The notes beneath the pieces are model-generated. The model was not told where the DNA came from. It worked only from the letters and a program-made list of their open reading frames with translations, and made no database searches. A stretch of DNA of 64,000 nt from Marinobacterium rhizophilum DSM 18822 (GTDB taxonomy: Bacteria; Pseudomonadota; Gammaproteobacteria; Pseudomonadales; Balneatricaceae): assembly GCF_000378045.1 (NCBI RefSeq), contig NZ_KB899103.1, forward strand, positions 1 to 64,000, in the 5' to 3' direction. A program made the translations under genes and the position numbers. Below are positions 16,077 to 25,062 of this stretch, piece by piece (positions within the stretch are counted from its first letter, which is position 1; the number at the start of each line of letters is the position of its first letter).

Positions 16077-16756
16077 GTTATTTTAAACCAGAGTCTTTCG
16101 CATGGCCATATTGATCATCTTGGTGGGCTGAAGCAACTTGCGGAGCGAATTGGTCGGGAGGACATTGAGCTTATACTTCATCCTACGGCTTTCAAACCCC
16201 CCCGCCATATAAAGCTAACAGAAAAAATAAGAGTCAATTTTCCACCCTTCACACGAAACTTTGTAAAAGAGATGGGGATTGTCCCGGTAGAGAAAAAAGA
16301 CCCCTGTCTGCTTCTGGACGAGTTCCTTCTGTTCCTTGGCGAGATACCGCGGACTTCTGATTTTGAAAAGGCAATGCCAAACGCTTACTACGAAGAAAAT
16401 GGACAATAGAAGCATGATCGTATTGAAGATGATACAGCGATTGTGGCGAATATAAAACGAAATGGGCTGGTCATTTTTTCTGGATGCGCCCATTCGGGAA
16501 TTATAAATACAGTCCAGTACGCAGGAGAGATTACAGGCATTGATAAGGTGTTTGTTGTGATGGGGGATTTCATCTTACGGGGCCTGACTATGTCTCCATC
16601 ATTAAACCTACTACCGATGCATTAAAGAATATCGGTCCGAGGTATGTAGTGCCCACACACCGTACCGGAAGGCGTGCCACTATGTATATTGAAAAGGAAA
16701 TAGGTGCTGAGTTTTTGCTGAATATGGTAGGTACGAAACTGACTTTCTCGGCATGA
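16077..16756 (+). pseudogene. decayed metallo-beta-lactamase-fold hydrolase
   Basis: The frame opens directly on the zinc motif LSHGHIDHLGGL (around 16089-16124) and continues through PTAFKPPRHIKLTEKIRVNF, VPVEKKDPCLLLDEF, a TAG stop (16407-16409), IVANIKRNGLVIFSGCAHSG and DKVFVVM. A one-base loss near 16562 shifts to a frame reading GGFHLTGPDYVSIIKPTTDA through VVPTHRTG to TGA at 16754. This matches MBL-fold enzymes of the dihydropterin-aminobenzene phosphate synthase-like group. The N-terminal third is missing. The sequence is clearly AT-richer than its surroundings. Confidence 0.82.
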
Positions 16757-16837
16757 AACGATACGTCATGATCACGCTTCGAATTAGCCCATCCTATAAG
16801 GTTTGTTGTCTCTGTCTCGGAGCGAGACAATGGGTAA

Positions 16838-17929
16838 TCACGGCTGTTGATGCCGAAACACGGCCGCCGCTATTGCGAACAACAGCGTGCCGATCCCCGC
16901 CAGCGCCAGTGCCTGCGGCCAGAGATCGGCGATGCCGTTGCCCTTGAGGAAGATGCCGAGAATGACATCCATGTAGTAGCGCAAGGGACTCAGCAGCGAC
17001 AGCTGCTGCAATATCGCGGGCATGCTGGCGATCGGTGCCAGGGTGCCGGACAGGAACATCATCGGAAACAATCCGAAGAAGGCCAGCAGCAGCGCCTGCT
17101 GCAGTGTCCGACAGACGGCGGCGACCAGCACGCCGATGGCGATGGCGCTGAGCAGGAAGAGGGCGGTCAGCAGCACGAACAGCGTCAAACTTCCGCGCAG
17201 CGGCACGTCGAACCAGCGGACGATCAGCAGGCTCGGAAACACCGACAGGGTGCCCATTACCAGTGTCGGTACCGTCTTGGCGACGAAGAGTTCGCTTATT
17301 CGGACCGGCGTGACCTGCAGTTGCTCGAGGGTACCGAGCTCTTTTTCGCGCACGATGGTCGCCGCCGGATGAATGACGCCGACCATCAGGGCGGCCAGAG
17401 CGATCATCGACAGCACCATGAAACGCGTATAGGTCAGATCCGGGTTGTACCAGATACGTATGACCGGCCGGATGGCAGGTGACGGTTGCGGACCCGCACC
17501 GGCCTGCAGGGACGAAAGCCCCCGCAGGATGTAGTTGCGGGCGGTCGCGGCGGTATTGGCATCGCTGCCGTCCAGCAGCAGCTGCAGCGTCGGGGTTTCG
17601 TCGCGTATCAGGACTTCGGCAAAGTCGCGTGGTATCACCAGCACGGCGCGGGTGCGGCCGTCCTGTAGCCAGCGCTCGGCCTGCCTCATATCTTGGGGGT
17701 AGCCGGTGAGCGAGAAAGCTTCACCACTGGTCAGCGCATCGACCAGCAGGCGGCTGTGGGCGCTGCGATCGTGATCGAGTACGGCCAGCGGTAGGTGTCG
17801 AAGATCCAGTCCCAGTGCGTAGGCACAGATCACCACTTCCACGGTATAGAGCCACAGGATCAGCAACAGCATGACCCGGTCGCGGAAGAACTGGATCAGC
17901 TCCTTGATCAGCAGGCTGCTGAGTCGCAT
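16838..17929 (-). CDS. ABC-2 type permease (second of pair)
   Basis: A 363-residue permease of the YhhJ/YbhR ABC-2 family. One N-terminal TM helix (about 17-38), a large periplasmic loop with the family sequence DHDRSAHSRLLVDALTS and WYNPDLTYTRFM, then five TM helices in the C-terminal half with EKELGTLEQLQVTPVR and FFGLFPMMFLSGTLAPI. Last gene of a four-gene operon (HlyD, double ATPase, two permeases); its start shares one base with the stop of the preceding permease. Forms an export channel with that protein. Confidence 0.9.
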   Translation of the reverse strand: MRLSSLLIKELIQFFRDRVMLLLILWLYTVEVVICAYALGLDLRHLPLAVLDHDRSAHSRLLVDALTSGEAFSLTGYPQDMRQAERWLQDGRTRAVLVIPRDFAEVLIRDETPTLQLLLDGSDANTAATARNYILRGLSSLQAGAGPQPSPAIRPVIRIWYNPDLTYTRFMVLSMIALAALMVGVIHPAATIVREKELGTLEQLQVTPVRISELFVAKTVPTLVMGTLSVFPSLLIVRWFDVPLRGSLTLFVLLTALFLLSAIAIGVLVAAVCRTLQQALLLAFFGLFPMMFLSGTLAPIASMPAILQQLSLLSPLRYYMDVILGIFLKGNGIADLWPQALALAGIGTLLFAIAAAVFRHQQP

Positions 17930-19026
17930 CAGGCCACCTTTTTCTTCAGTCGTCGACTGGCGAGGATAAACACTGCCAGGGTATAGAGGGCCAATACCGC
18001 TACCTGGAACCAGACCATGTCGATGCCAGTGCCTTTCAGCACGATGCCGCGGGATATTTCGACGAAATAAACGCCTGGAAAAATCGCGGCGTACAGCTGC
18101 AGCAGAGCCGGCATCGTGAAGATCGGAAACAGCAGGCCGGAAAACAGAAAGGATGGCATCAGCGTTACGATCAAGGCCAGCAGCATGGCGGTTAACTGGG
18201 TTCGGGTCAGCGTTGACACCAGCAGTCCGATGCCGACGGTACAGAGCACATAGACAAGACCGGCCGCCAGCAGAAAGAGAAAGCTGCCCTGAAACGGCAC
18301 GCCGAACCAGAAATAGCCGAAGGACACCACGATGAGCATCTGCAGCAGCGCGATCAGGCTGTAGGGTACCAGCTTGCCGAAAATGAACTCACTCGAGGTC
18401 AGCGGCGAGGCGAAAATGCACTGAATCGTGCCGGTCTCCTTTTCACGTACCACGCCAAGCGCGGTCAACAGCGGTGGAAAGGCCAGCAGAATCACGGCGT
18501 AGAGACCGGGCACGATGTAGTTGACGCTTCTCAGCGAGGGGTTGTACCAGACCCGGGTTTCGAGCCTCAGGGTCGCCCGGGAAGGCTTCGTACCAAAACT
18601 GGCAACCAGGGCTTCGGCGTAGCCGGCCGCCAGCAGGGCGGTGGTGGAATAGGTGCCGTCGACGACAACCTGTACTTGCGGTTGTTCGCGCCGCAGCAGG
18701 CTGTCGTTCAGCCCCGCCGGCACCACCAGCACCAGGTCGACCTGGCCACGCTGCAATACCTGTTCGATCTCCCGTACCGACCCGAGCGACCGGCTCAGGT
18801 GGAAGGACTCATTGGCGCTGAAGTGCTCGATCAGTGCACGGCTGGCGGGGCTGTGGTCCTCGTCGAGTACACCCAGGGATGCCCTGCGCAGGTCGAGAGA
18901 AATCGCGTAGCCAAACAGAAACAGCATGACCAGTGGCATGAGCAGGGCTACGCCCAGGGTGATGGGATCGCGCAGGATCTCGCGCGTCTCCTTGCCGATC
19001 ACGGCACGGATGCGGCGGGCATTCAT
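17929..19026 (-). CDS. ABC-2 type permease (first of pair)
   Basis: A 365-residue ABC-2 permease, paralogue of the next gene. N-terminal TM (about 24-45), periplasmic loop (DEDHSPASRALIEHFSANES, then VVDGTYSTTALLAAGYAEAL and WYNPSLRSVNYIVPG), then REKETGTIQCIFASPLTSSE and five TMs including LMPSFLFSGLLFPI. Its ATG overlaps the end of the ATPase gene by four bases (ATGA), so the two are translationally coupled. The pair should form a heterodimer. Confidence 0.9.
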   Translation of the reverse strand: MNARRIRAVIGKETREILRDPITLGVALLMPLVMLFLFGYAISLDLRRASLGVLDEDHSPASRALIEHFSANESFHLSRSLGSVREIEQVLQRGQVDLVLVVPAGLNDSLLRREQPQVQVVVDGTYSTTALLAAGYAEALVASFGTKPSRATLRLETRVWYNPSLRSVNYIVPGLYAVILLAFPPLLTALGVVREKETGTIQCIFASPLTSSEFIFGKLVPYSLIALLQMLIVVSFGYFWFGVPFQGSFLFLLAAGLVYVLCTVGIGLLVSTLTRTQLTAMLLALIVTLMPSFLFSGLLFPIFTMPALLQLYAAIFPGVYFVEISRGIVLKGTGIDMVWFQVAVLALYTLAVFILASRRLKKKVA

Positions 19027-20762
19027 CCGACCACTCCGGCGGCAGCCGATGGCCGGGTGATATAGGCCATGAAAACGGCCTCGACGGATGCCCCGGGATC
19101 CGAAGGCTGCAGTGCGCTGCGCAGTTCGGCAAGCGTGCCCAGTGCGACCAGACGGCTGTTGTGCATCAGGCCGAGTCGGTGACAGTAACAGGCCTCTTCG
19201 AGGTAATGGGTTGTGACCAGAATCGCCATGCCCGATCGGGCCAGCCGCTGGATCAGTTGCCAGAACCGGCGGCGTGCCAGGGGATCGACACCGGACGTCG
19301 GCTCATCGAGAAAGAGTACCGAGGGCCGGTGCATAATGGCGCAGGCCAGTGCCAGCCGCTGGCGCAGGGCGCCGGACAGCGCTTGGGTGCGATTGCCGTC
19401 CAGGCCGTCGATACCGACCAGGGGTTTGACCCAGCGAATCGCATCGCGGCGATGTTGCCCCGAAAGACCATACATGCCGGCGAAAAAGCGCAGGTTCTCG
19501 ATCACGCTGAGGTCGGGGTAGAGCGAAAAGCGCTGCGACATATAGCCGATGCGGGCCTTGATCTGTGTCGACGAACTCGCCAGTGGCAGGCCGGCGATCC
19601 GGGCCTCGCCTGCACTCGGGCGTTGCAAGCCGCAAAGTACGCGGATAAGCGTGGTCTTGCCGGCCCCGTTGGGCCCCAGCCAACCGACCACCTCGCCGGC
19701 GGCGATACGGAAGGAAACCTGGTTCACGGCCGAAAAATCGCCAAAGCGAACACTGATATCGGTGGCGGCAATGGCCGTCGCGGGAGCGGCCGGTGTGGCG
19801 GCGGAGCGAAGCGAAACGGTTGTCGCGAGACGGTCGGCCGGCTGGGCCGTCAACTGGACAAAGGCGTTTTCCAGATCGGGCATGGCCGGGCTCGGGGCGC
19901 CCAGATACTCGAGCTTCATGCGCAGCGATCCCGAGATGCCCTGAGCGTTGTCGATCTGAAAACGATAGCGATCAGCAAGCCACTGTCCGCTGATCACTTC
20001 AGGGGAGGCGGCGAGAATTTCCTGTACCTCTTCCAGGCGGGCTGTCACCACCTCATAGACCCGCCCACGCGCCCGGTCCTTCAAGGCCGCGGGGCTGTCC
20101 ACCGCGAGCAGGCGTCCCCGATACAGAAAGGCCAGCCGGTCACAGGCCTGGGCTTCATCCATGTAGGGGGTCGTCAGGACGATGGTCATGCCGGAGTCGC
20201 GAAAGGTGCGCAGCATCTTCCACAGCTCCTGACGCGATACCGGATCGACGCCGAGGCTGAGTTCGTCCAGCAGCAGCAACTCGGGCTCATGAATCAGGTT
20301 GGTACACAGGGACAATTTCTTGCGCATGCCGCCCGACAGCACACGGGCCTCGCGGTTAACGGCGTCCTGAAGACCGGCCATCTGCAGCAGTCGCTGGCGT
20401 CGCTGTCGGTAATCCGCATCGGAAACACCGCGAATGCGGGCTGAAAACGCCAGGTTTTCCTCGACGCTCAGGCGGTCGTACAGCGTGAAGCCCTGTGACA
20501 TGTAACCGATACGGTCGGTTACCTGGGAGGATTCGCGCAGAGTATCGAAGCCGAGCACGCGGCACTGGCCGGCGGTCGGATCCAGGATCGCGGCGAGCAG
20601 CTGCATCAGGGTGGTCTTGCCCGCGCCGTCGGGGCCCAAAATGCCGAATATTTCGCCCCGGCCTACCTGCAGATCGATACCCGCCAGCGCCTCGTGGCGG
20701 CCGAAGCGTCTGCCCAGTCCCTGCGCTTTGATAATCCGGTCTTCATGATCCTGCGGCGCCAT
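19023..20762 (-). CDS. double ABC ATPase (YbhF/RbbA-like)
   Basis: A 579-residue protein with two fused nucleotide-binding domains. NBD1: Walker A GPDGAGKTT (about 43-51), signature LSGGMRKKLS, Walker B LLLLDELSLGVDP. NBD2: Walker A GPNGAGKTT (about 360), signature ALSGALRQRLALA (second glycine replaced by Ala), Walker B VLFLDEPTSGVDP. The altered second signature suggests unequal ATP sites. It abuts the HlyD gene and overlaps the permease. The composition matches E. coli ybhGFSR or yhiI-rbbA-yhhJ export systems, which expel cationic drugs or unknown compounds. Confidence 0.92.
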   Translation of the reverse strand: MAPQDHEDRIIKAQGLGRRFGRHEALAGIDLQVGRGEIFGILGPDGAGKTTLMQLLAAILDPTAGQCRVLGFDTLRESSQVTDRIGYMSQGFTLYDRLSVEENLAFSARIRGVSDADYRQRRQRLLQMAGLQDAVNREARVLSGGMRKKLSLCTNLIHEPELLLLDELSLGVDPVSRQELWKMLRTFRDSGMTIVLTTPYMDEAQACDRLAFLYRGRLLAVDSPAALKDRARGRVYEVVTARLEEVQEILAASPEVISGQWLADRYRFQIDNAQGISGSLRMKLEYLGAPSPAMPDLENAFVQLTAQPADRLATTVSLRSAATPAAPATAIAATDISVRFGDFSAVNQVSFRIAAGEVVGWLGPNGAGKTTLIRVLCGLQRPSAGEARIAGLPLASSSTQIKARIGYMSQRFSLYPDLSVIENLRFFAGMYGLSGQHRRDAIRWVKPLVGIDGLDGNRTQALSGALRQRLALACAIMHRPSVLFLDEPTSGVDPLARRRFWQLIQRLARSGMAILVTTHYLEEACYCHRLGLMHNSRLVALGTLAELRSALQPSDPGASVEAVFMAYITRPSAAAGVVG

Positions 20763-21758
20763 CTATCGCGGAACCTCCAGTTGCTGCGGCCAGGGCTGTT
20801 GCGGGGACCAGCGTATCCAGGCGTCGGCCGGCATGCCGGGTTTCAGGAAGCCTTCGGGGTTATCCAGTGAAAGCTCGACGCCGAAGACCATACGCGCGCG
20901 CTCCTCCGGCAGATGCACGTCCCGGGGCGTGAACTGGGCACGCTGATCGACCGCTGAGACCCTGGCCTCGAAAAAGCGTTCGGGAAAGGCATTGATCCGA
21001 ACCCGGGCTTCGTTGCCGAGCTGGACCCTGCCGATCAGCCGTTCGGGAATGTACACCTTGAGCCGCAGATGCATCAGGTCCACCAGCATCGCAATCGCGG
21101 TACCGGGACTGGCGAGTTCGCCTGCCTCGATTGCCTTGATGATCAGGGTACCGTCCACGGGGGCCCTGATGTCCGTCTTGTCGAGTTGCAGCTTCAGCAG
21201 TCGCAGGCTTTGCCGGGCGGCCTGTAGCCGGGCATCGCTTTCAGCCAGCTGCGCCTGCAGAAACCTGACCTGGCCCTGTGTCTCCTTGAGGCGATCTTCG
21301 GCACTGGCCAGCTGTTGCGGCGTCGCGGTGCCGGTCTGACGCAGTTTCAGAAAGCGGTCATAGTCCGAGGCGGCCGTGCCGGCATGGTGTCGCCACACAT
21401 CCAGCTGTGCCTGCTGGGCCTCGATTCCCTGTCGGATCGCCGTCAGCTCGGCTTCGGTCAACGCCTGGCGAATCCTCAGTTCACGATCATCGAGGCGCAC
21501 CAGCAGATCGCCGGCCTGGACCGGCTGTCCTTCTACCATTCGGTTATCGATCACACGGCCGCCGGTCTCGGCGCTGACCCGGATCTCGGTTCCTTCGATA
21601 TGTCCGCTGCCGTAGAGAATCCCCTCGGGTAGCGTGGGTGGACTCGAGACCCGAAACAGAATGTAGGAGGCGAGAGCGAGGGCGACGATCGCCACTGCCG
21701 TCCACCACCAAGCTATGCTCAATGTGAGGGGAGGCCGTTCCTTACCGGGCATTTGCAT
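20763..21758 (-). CDS. HlyD-family membrane fusion protein
   Basis: A 331-residue periplasmic adaptor: N-terminal membrane anchor (about 15-38), biotinyl-lipoyl half-motifs (AETGGRVIDNRMVEGQPVQA near 57 and VDGTLIIKAIEAGELASPG near 200) flanking an alpha-helical hairpin (about 95-190), then a beta-barrel domain. Matches YbhG/YhiI adaptors. First gene of the export operon; it bridges the ABC permeases to an outer-membrane channel, which is not encoded nearby. Diverges from the thymidine phosphorylase-like gene. No clear FNR box in the intervening 309 bp. Confidence 0.9.
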   Translation of the reverse strand: MQMPGKERPPLTLSIAWWWTAVAIVALALASYILFRVSSPPTLPEGILYGSGHIEGTEIRVSAETGGRVIDNRMVEGQPVQAGDLLVRLDDRELRIRQALTEAELTAIRQGIEAQQAQLDVWRHHAGTAASDYDRFLKLRQTGTATPQQLASAEDRLKETQGQVRFLQAQLAESDARLQAARQSLRLLKLQLDKTDIRAPVDGTLIIKAIEAGELASPGTAIAMLVDLMHLRLKVYIPERLIGRVQLGNEARVRINAFPERFFEARVSAVDQRAQFTPRDVHLPEERARMVFGVELSLDNPEGFLKPGMPADAWIRWSPQQPWPQQLEVPR

Positions 21759-22067
21759 CGATCCCGGGATCTGACAGTTGTCGTTGCCGGCGGATCGCCC
21801 GCATTTGCAACTGGCATGATCGCTGACGCGGGCATGGGTTCATCGGGTGAGTACACCTTCGTTCGGCCGGTTTTTGAGCTGCCCAAGGCCGCTGTTCGGG
21901 GTTAACCGGTGGCAGACAGCGAAATCGCCGCCATGGCTTGTCTTCTTCAGCGATGAAACTGTTGCCAAGACCTCTTTCGGCACCATCTGCTATTAAATGT
22001 TTAGCTGGGAGCCGGTGATATCGCAACCGTTGCATGGACCGGAGGGGCGCTTGAAACGGAGGTGAGG
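21759..22067. other. divergent promoter region HlyD / phosphorylase
   Basis: A 309 bp spacer without a gene. It ends in a strong GGAGG site 5 bases before ATG 22068. I found no recognisable operator; an AT-richer stretch at about 21990-22010 (GCTATTAAATGTTTAGC) may hold the rightward promoter. Confidence 0.4.
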
Positions 22068-23588
22068 ATGGAACATCCAAGCAATAACCATAACCGTCTT
22101 AAGGCAGTGCGTATCGGCATCGATACCTACCAGGAATCGGTGGTGTACATGCGCGATGACTGCCATATCTGCCGGGCCGAAGGCTTCGGGGTGCAGACTC
22201 GGGTCAGGGTACAGGTCCGGGAGCAGAGTATCGTTGCCAGGCTCAACGTCGTCGAATCCGATGCCGGGCTGTTGCCCGCCGGACATATGGGGTTCTCGAA
22301 AATCACCTGGGAACGGCTGGAATTGACCGCGGGGGAGCAGGTTTCGATCAGCCATCCTGCCTGGATCAATTCACTGGGTTACGTGCGCAGCAAGATCTTC
22401 GAGCATCCGCTCGACGAGCGGCAATTCCATGCCATCGTGCAGGACATACTCATCGGCCGCTATACCGATGTCCATATCGCCAGTTTCCTTACGGCCTGCG
22501 CCAACCATCTGGACACGGACGAAATTGCTCACCTGACCCGGGCCATGGTCGATGTTGGTACCCGGCTGACCTGGCCGCAATCCGACATGGTGGTGGACAA
22601 ACACTGCATAGGGGGCCTGCCCGGCAACAGAACCACGCCGATCGTGGTTGCCATCGCGGCGGCGGCTGGACTGACGATGCCGAAGACCTCGTCCCGGTCC
22701 ATTACGTCGCCAGCGGGTACCGCCGACACCATGGAAGTGATCACAAGGGTTGACCTGGATATCGACAGTATTCGGCGAGTCGTTCGTGAAGAGGGCGCTT
22801 GTCTGGCCTGGGGCGGCAGTGTCAGCCTGAGTCCTGTCGACGACATTCTGATCCGGGTCGAAAAGGCAATGGATCTGGACAGCCAGGGACAGCTGGTGGC
22901 ATCGGTCCTGTCCAAGAAGGTCGCGGCCGGGTCGACCCACATCCTCATCGATATTCCCGTGGGACCGACCGCGAAGATTCGCTCGCAGTCCGCGGCACAG
23001 GAACTGAAGGCCATCTTCGAGCAGGTAGGCCGGCGACTGGGCGTCGTAGTCAGGCCGGTTATCACCGACGGCAGTCAGCCTGTTGGACGAGGCATCGGTC
23101 CCGCGTTTGAAGCCGAGGATGTGCTGGCGGTGCTCGGCCGTCGTGATGATGCCCCCGAAGACCTGCGTGACCGGGCAGTGCTGTTGGCCGGACAGATTCT
23201 GGAAATGGCCGGAGCCTCTCCTGTTGGAGAGGGCGGACGGCAGGCGCTGCAACTGCTCGAAAGCGGTGCCGCCTGGCAAAAGTTCAGGGCGATCTGCGAA
23301 GCACAGGGCGGCTTCAGGGAGTTACCGGTGGCAGCACATCGTTACCGCCTGCCTGCTGACCAATCTGGATCGATCGCGGCCTTTGACAACCGCCAGCTGG
23401 CAAGACTCGCCAAGCTGGCTGGCGCGCCAAACGCCAAGGCCGCCGGGGTGCGCCTGCTGGTGAAGGTGGGAGATGAGGTATCAAAAGGCGACCCCTTGCT
23501 GGAACTTTGCGCCGAAACACCGGGAGAGCTTCGGTATGCCCGCTCTTATCTGGAACAAACCACGGACTTGATTCGGTTGCAGCGTTAA
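22068..23588 (+). CDS. thymidine phosphorylase family protein
   Basis: A 506-residue member of the archaeal-type thymidine/AMP phosphorylase family, longer than DeoA (about 440) because of an N-terminal barrel-like domain (1-90). Glycosyl-transferase fold motifs: VVDKHCIGGLPGNRTTPIVV (phosphate binding), then PKTSSRSITSPAGTADTMEV, LAWGGSVSLSPVDDILIRVE, SKKVAAGSTHILIDIPVGPT and a C-terminal domain (about 415-506). The family releases ribose-1-phosphate or deoxyribose-1-phosphate from nucleosides or nucleotides. In many Proteobacteria these genes sit in low-oxygen clusters with DUF3141 and HlyD/ABC genes, as here; the partner PRPP synthetase is absent. Confidence 0.9.
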   Translation: MEHPSNNHNRLKAVRIGIDTYQESVVYMRDDCHICRAEGFGVQTRVRVQVREQSIVARLNVVESDAGLLPAGHMGFSKITWERLELTAGEQVSISHPAWINSLGYVRSKIFEHPLDERQFHAIVQDILIGRYTDVHIASFLTACANHLDTDEIAHLTRAMVDVGTRLTWPQSDMVVDKHCIGGLPGNRTTPIVVAIAAAAGLTMPKTSSRSITSPAGTADTMEVITRVDLDIDSIRRVVREEGACLAWGGSVSLSPVDDILIRVEKAMDLDSQGQLVASVLSKKVAAGSTHILIDIPVGPTAKIRSQSAAQELKAIFEQVGRRLGVVVRPVITDGSQPVGRGIGPAFEAEDVLAVLGRRDDAPEDLRDRAVLLAGQILEMAGASPVGEGGRQALQLLESGAAWQKFRAICEAQGGFRELPVAAHRYRLPADQSGSIAAFDNRQLARLAKLAGAPNAKAAGVRLLVKVGDEVSKGDPLLELCAETPGELRYARSYLEQTTDLIRLQR

Positions 23589-23664
23589 ACAGCGCCCCGA
23601 GCATTACGGTGTGTACGAGCTGAATTCAGTCGGCTACTGAAATCCATTTCATCAGGAGGCAGGC

Positions 23665-24912
23665 ATGGCGACGCTTTGGCAGCAGTGGCACCAGGCGGCA
23701 GTCACAAGCAGCGGCTTTTTCTGGAGCGCGCTCTGGGCCTTCGCGCTGGGCTACCTGATCAGCAGCCTGATTCAGGTGCTGGTGACCGAAAGGCGGATGC
23801 AACGGACGATGGGCAGTACCGGTGCACGTAGCGTCGCACTGGGAACTCTGTTCGGCTTCGTATCCAGCTCCTGCAGCTTTGCCGCCTTGTCGACGACCCG
23901 GGCGCTGTTCCAGAAGGGCGCAGGCCTGGTGCCGTCGCTGGCGTTCATGCTGGCGTCAACCAATCTGGTGATCGAGCTTGGCATCGTCATTGCCATTTTT
24001 CTCAGCTGGCAGTTCGTGGTCGGCGAATATCTCGGCGGTATTCTCCTGATCCTGTTCGCCTGGCTCTTCGTGCGCCTGACCCGCCCCAGGCTGCTGATCC
24101 AGGAGGCGCGGCAACAGGTCGGCGAGGACAGCGACGAAAGCGGTGATGGCGACAGCAGTTGGCGCGACAAGATCCACTCGCGGGAGGGCTGGCACCAGAT
24201 CGGCCAGACCTACGTGATGGAGTGGCAGATGGTCTGGAAGGACGTGCTGATCGGCTTCACCGTCGCCGGCATCATCGCCGCCTTCGTGCCGAACGGCTTT
24301 TTCGAGGCCCTGTTCATCGGTTCGGGCAGGGAGCGCGACCCCGGATTCCTGGCGGTGCTGGCGCAGACGGTGGTCGGGCCGGTCGCGGCCTTCTTCACCT
24401 TCATCGGCTCAATGGGCAATATCCCGCTGGCGGCGTTGCTGTACGACCGTGGCGTCAGCTTTGCCGGCGTCATGGCCTTTATCTTCTCAGACATGGTGGT
24501 GCTGCCGGTGCTGCGTATCAACGCCGCCTATTACGGCTGGAAGATGGCGCTCTATATCCTGGCGCTGCTGCTGTCGGGACTGGTCTGCGTTTCTCTGGTG
24601 CTGCACTACGGTTTCGCGGCCCTCGAACTGTTGCCGCGGGCGACCGGTGAGGCGATTACCGAACGGGATTTCTTTCGCGTCGACTACGGACTGGTACTGA
24701 ATCTGGTGTTTCTCGCCGTCTCGGCTTTGCTGGTCGTCTTCGCCCGCCGGTCCGGTGGCAAAGACGACGACGGTCAATGCGAGCAACATGGCGAACACGC
24801 ACATCATCACCATGACGACGGCGCGCCGCTGTCCGATAAAGTGATGAACGGCCTGGTCATCGTGGCACTGGTTTGGCTGATCGGCGGGCTGGCTGTCGCC
24901 CCTTGGTTCTGA
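23665..24912 (+). CDS. permease with His-rich loop (DUF318/ArsP_2 type)
   Basis: A 415-residue membrane protein with about 9-10 TM helices. It has the permease-family cysteine signature (FGFVSSSCSFAALSTTRALF) and a repeat-like counterpart in the second half (FTFIGSMGNIPLAALLY). A cytoplasmic acidic loop (about 150-175) and a His-rich segment near residues 372-382 (EQHGEHAHHHHDDG) may bind metal. The family includes organoarsenical/metal permeases. AGGAGG lies 5 bases before ATG. Its place among copper genes suggests metal export, but the substrate is inferred only. Confidence 0.82.
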   Translation: MATLWQQWHQAAVTSSGFFWSALWAFALGYLISSLIQVLVTERRMQRTMGSTGARSVALGTLFGFVSSSCSFAALSTTRALFQKGAGLVPSLAFMLASTNLVIELGIVIAIFLSWQFVVGEYLGGILLILFAWLFVRLTRPRLLIQEARQQVGEDSDESGDGDSSWRDKIHSREGWHQIGQTYVMEWQMVWKDVLIGFTVAGIIAAFVPNGFFEALFIGSGRERDPGFLAVLAQTVVGPVAAFFTFIGSMGNIPLAALLYDRGVSFAGVMAFIFSDMVVLPVLRINAAYYGWKMALYILALLLSGLVCVSLVLHYGFAALELLPRATGEAITERDFFRVDYGLVLNLVFLAVSALLVVFARRSGGKDDDGQCEQHGEHAHHHHDDGAPLSDKVMNGLVIVALVWLIGGLAVAPWF

Positions 24913-25062
24913 GCCGATGGACACTGAGTGATCATACGGTTGTCAGTCGCATTGAACATGCGTCAGCGCGGTCCCTACCGATACCGAGCAGGGCGGCAAG
25001 CCGCCGTTCGACGTCCTTTAGCGGCCCCGCTGACCGAGGTCAGTCCATAAAGGCATGATAAA

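Noticed and set aside
16407-16409. In-frame TAG in the MBL gene as a recoded amino acid
   Set aside because: The gene also lacks its N-terminus and has a frameshift, so simple decay is enough.
16814-16828. Hairpin GTCTCG-GAG-CGAGAC as terminator of the ABC operon
   Set aside because: Short stem and no T-run on the minus strand; not strong enough to call.
19161-20444. 427-codon antisense frame over the double ATPase
   Set aside because: Shadow of a real gene with intact Walker and signature motifs on the other strand.
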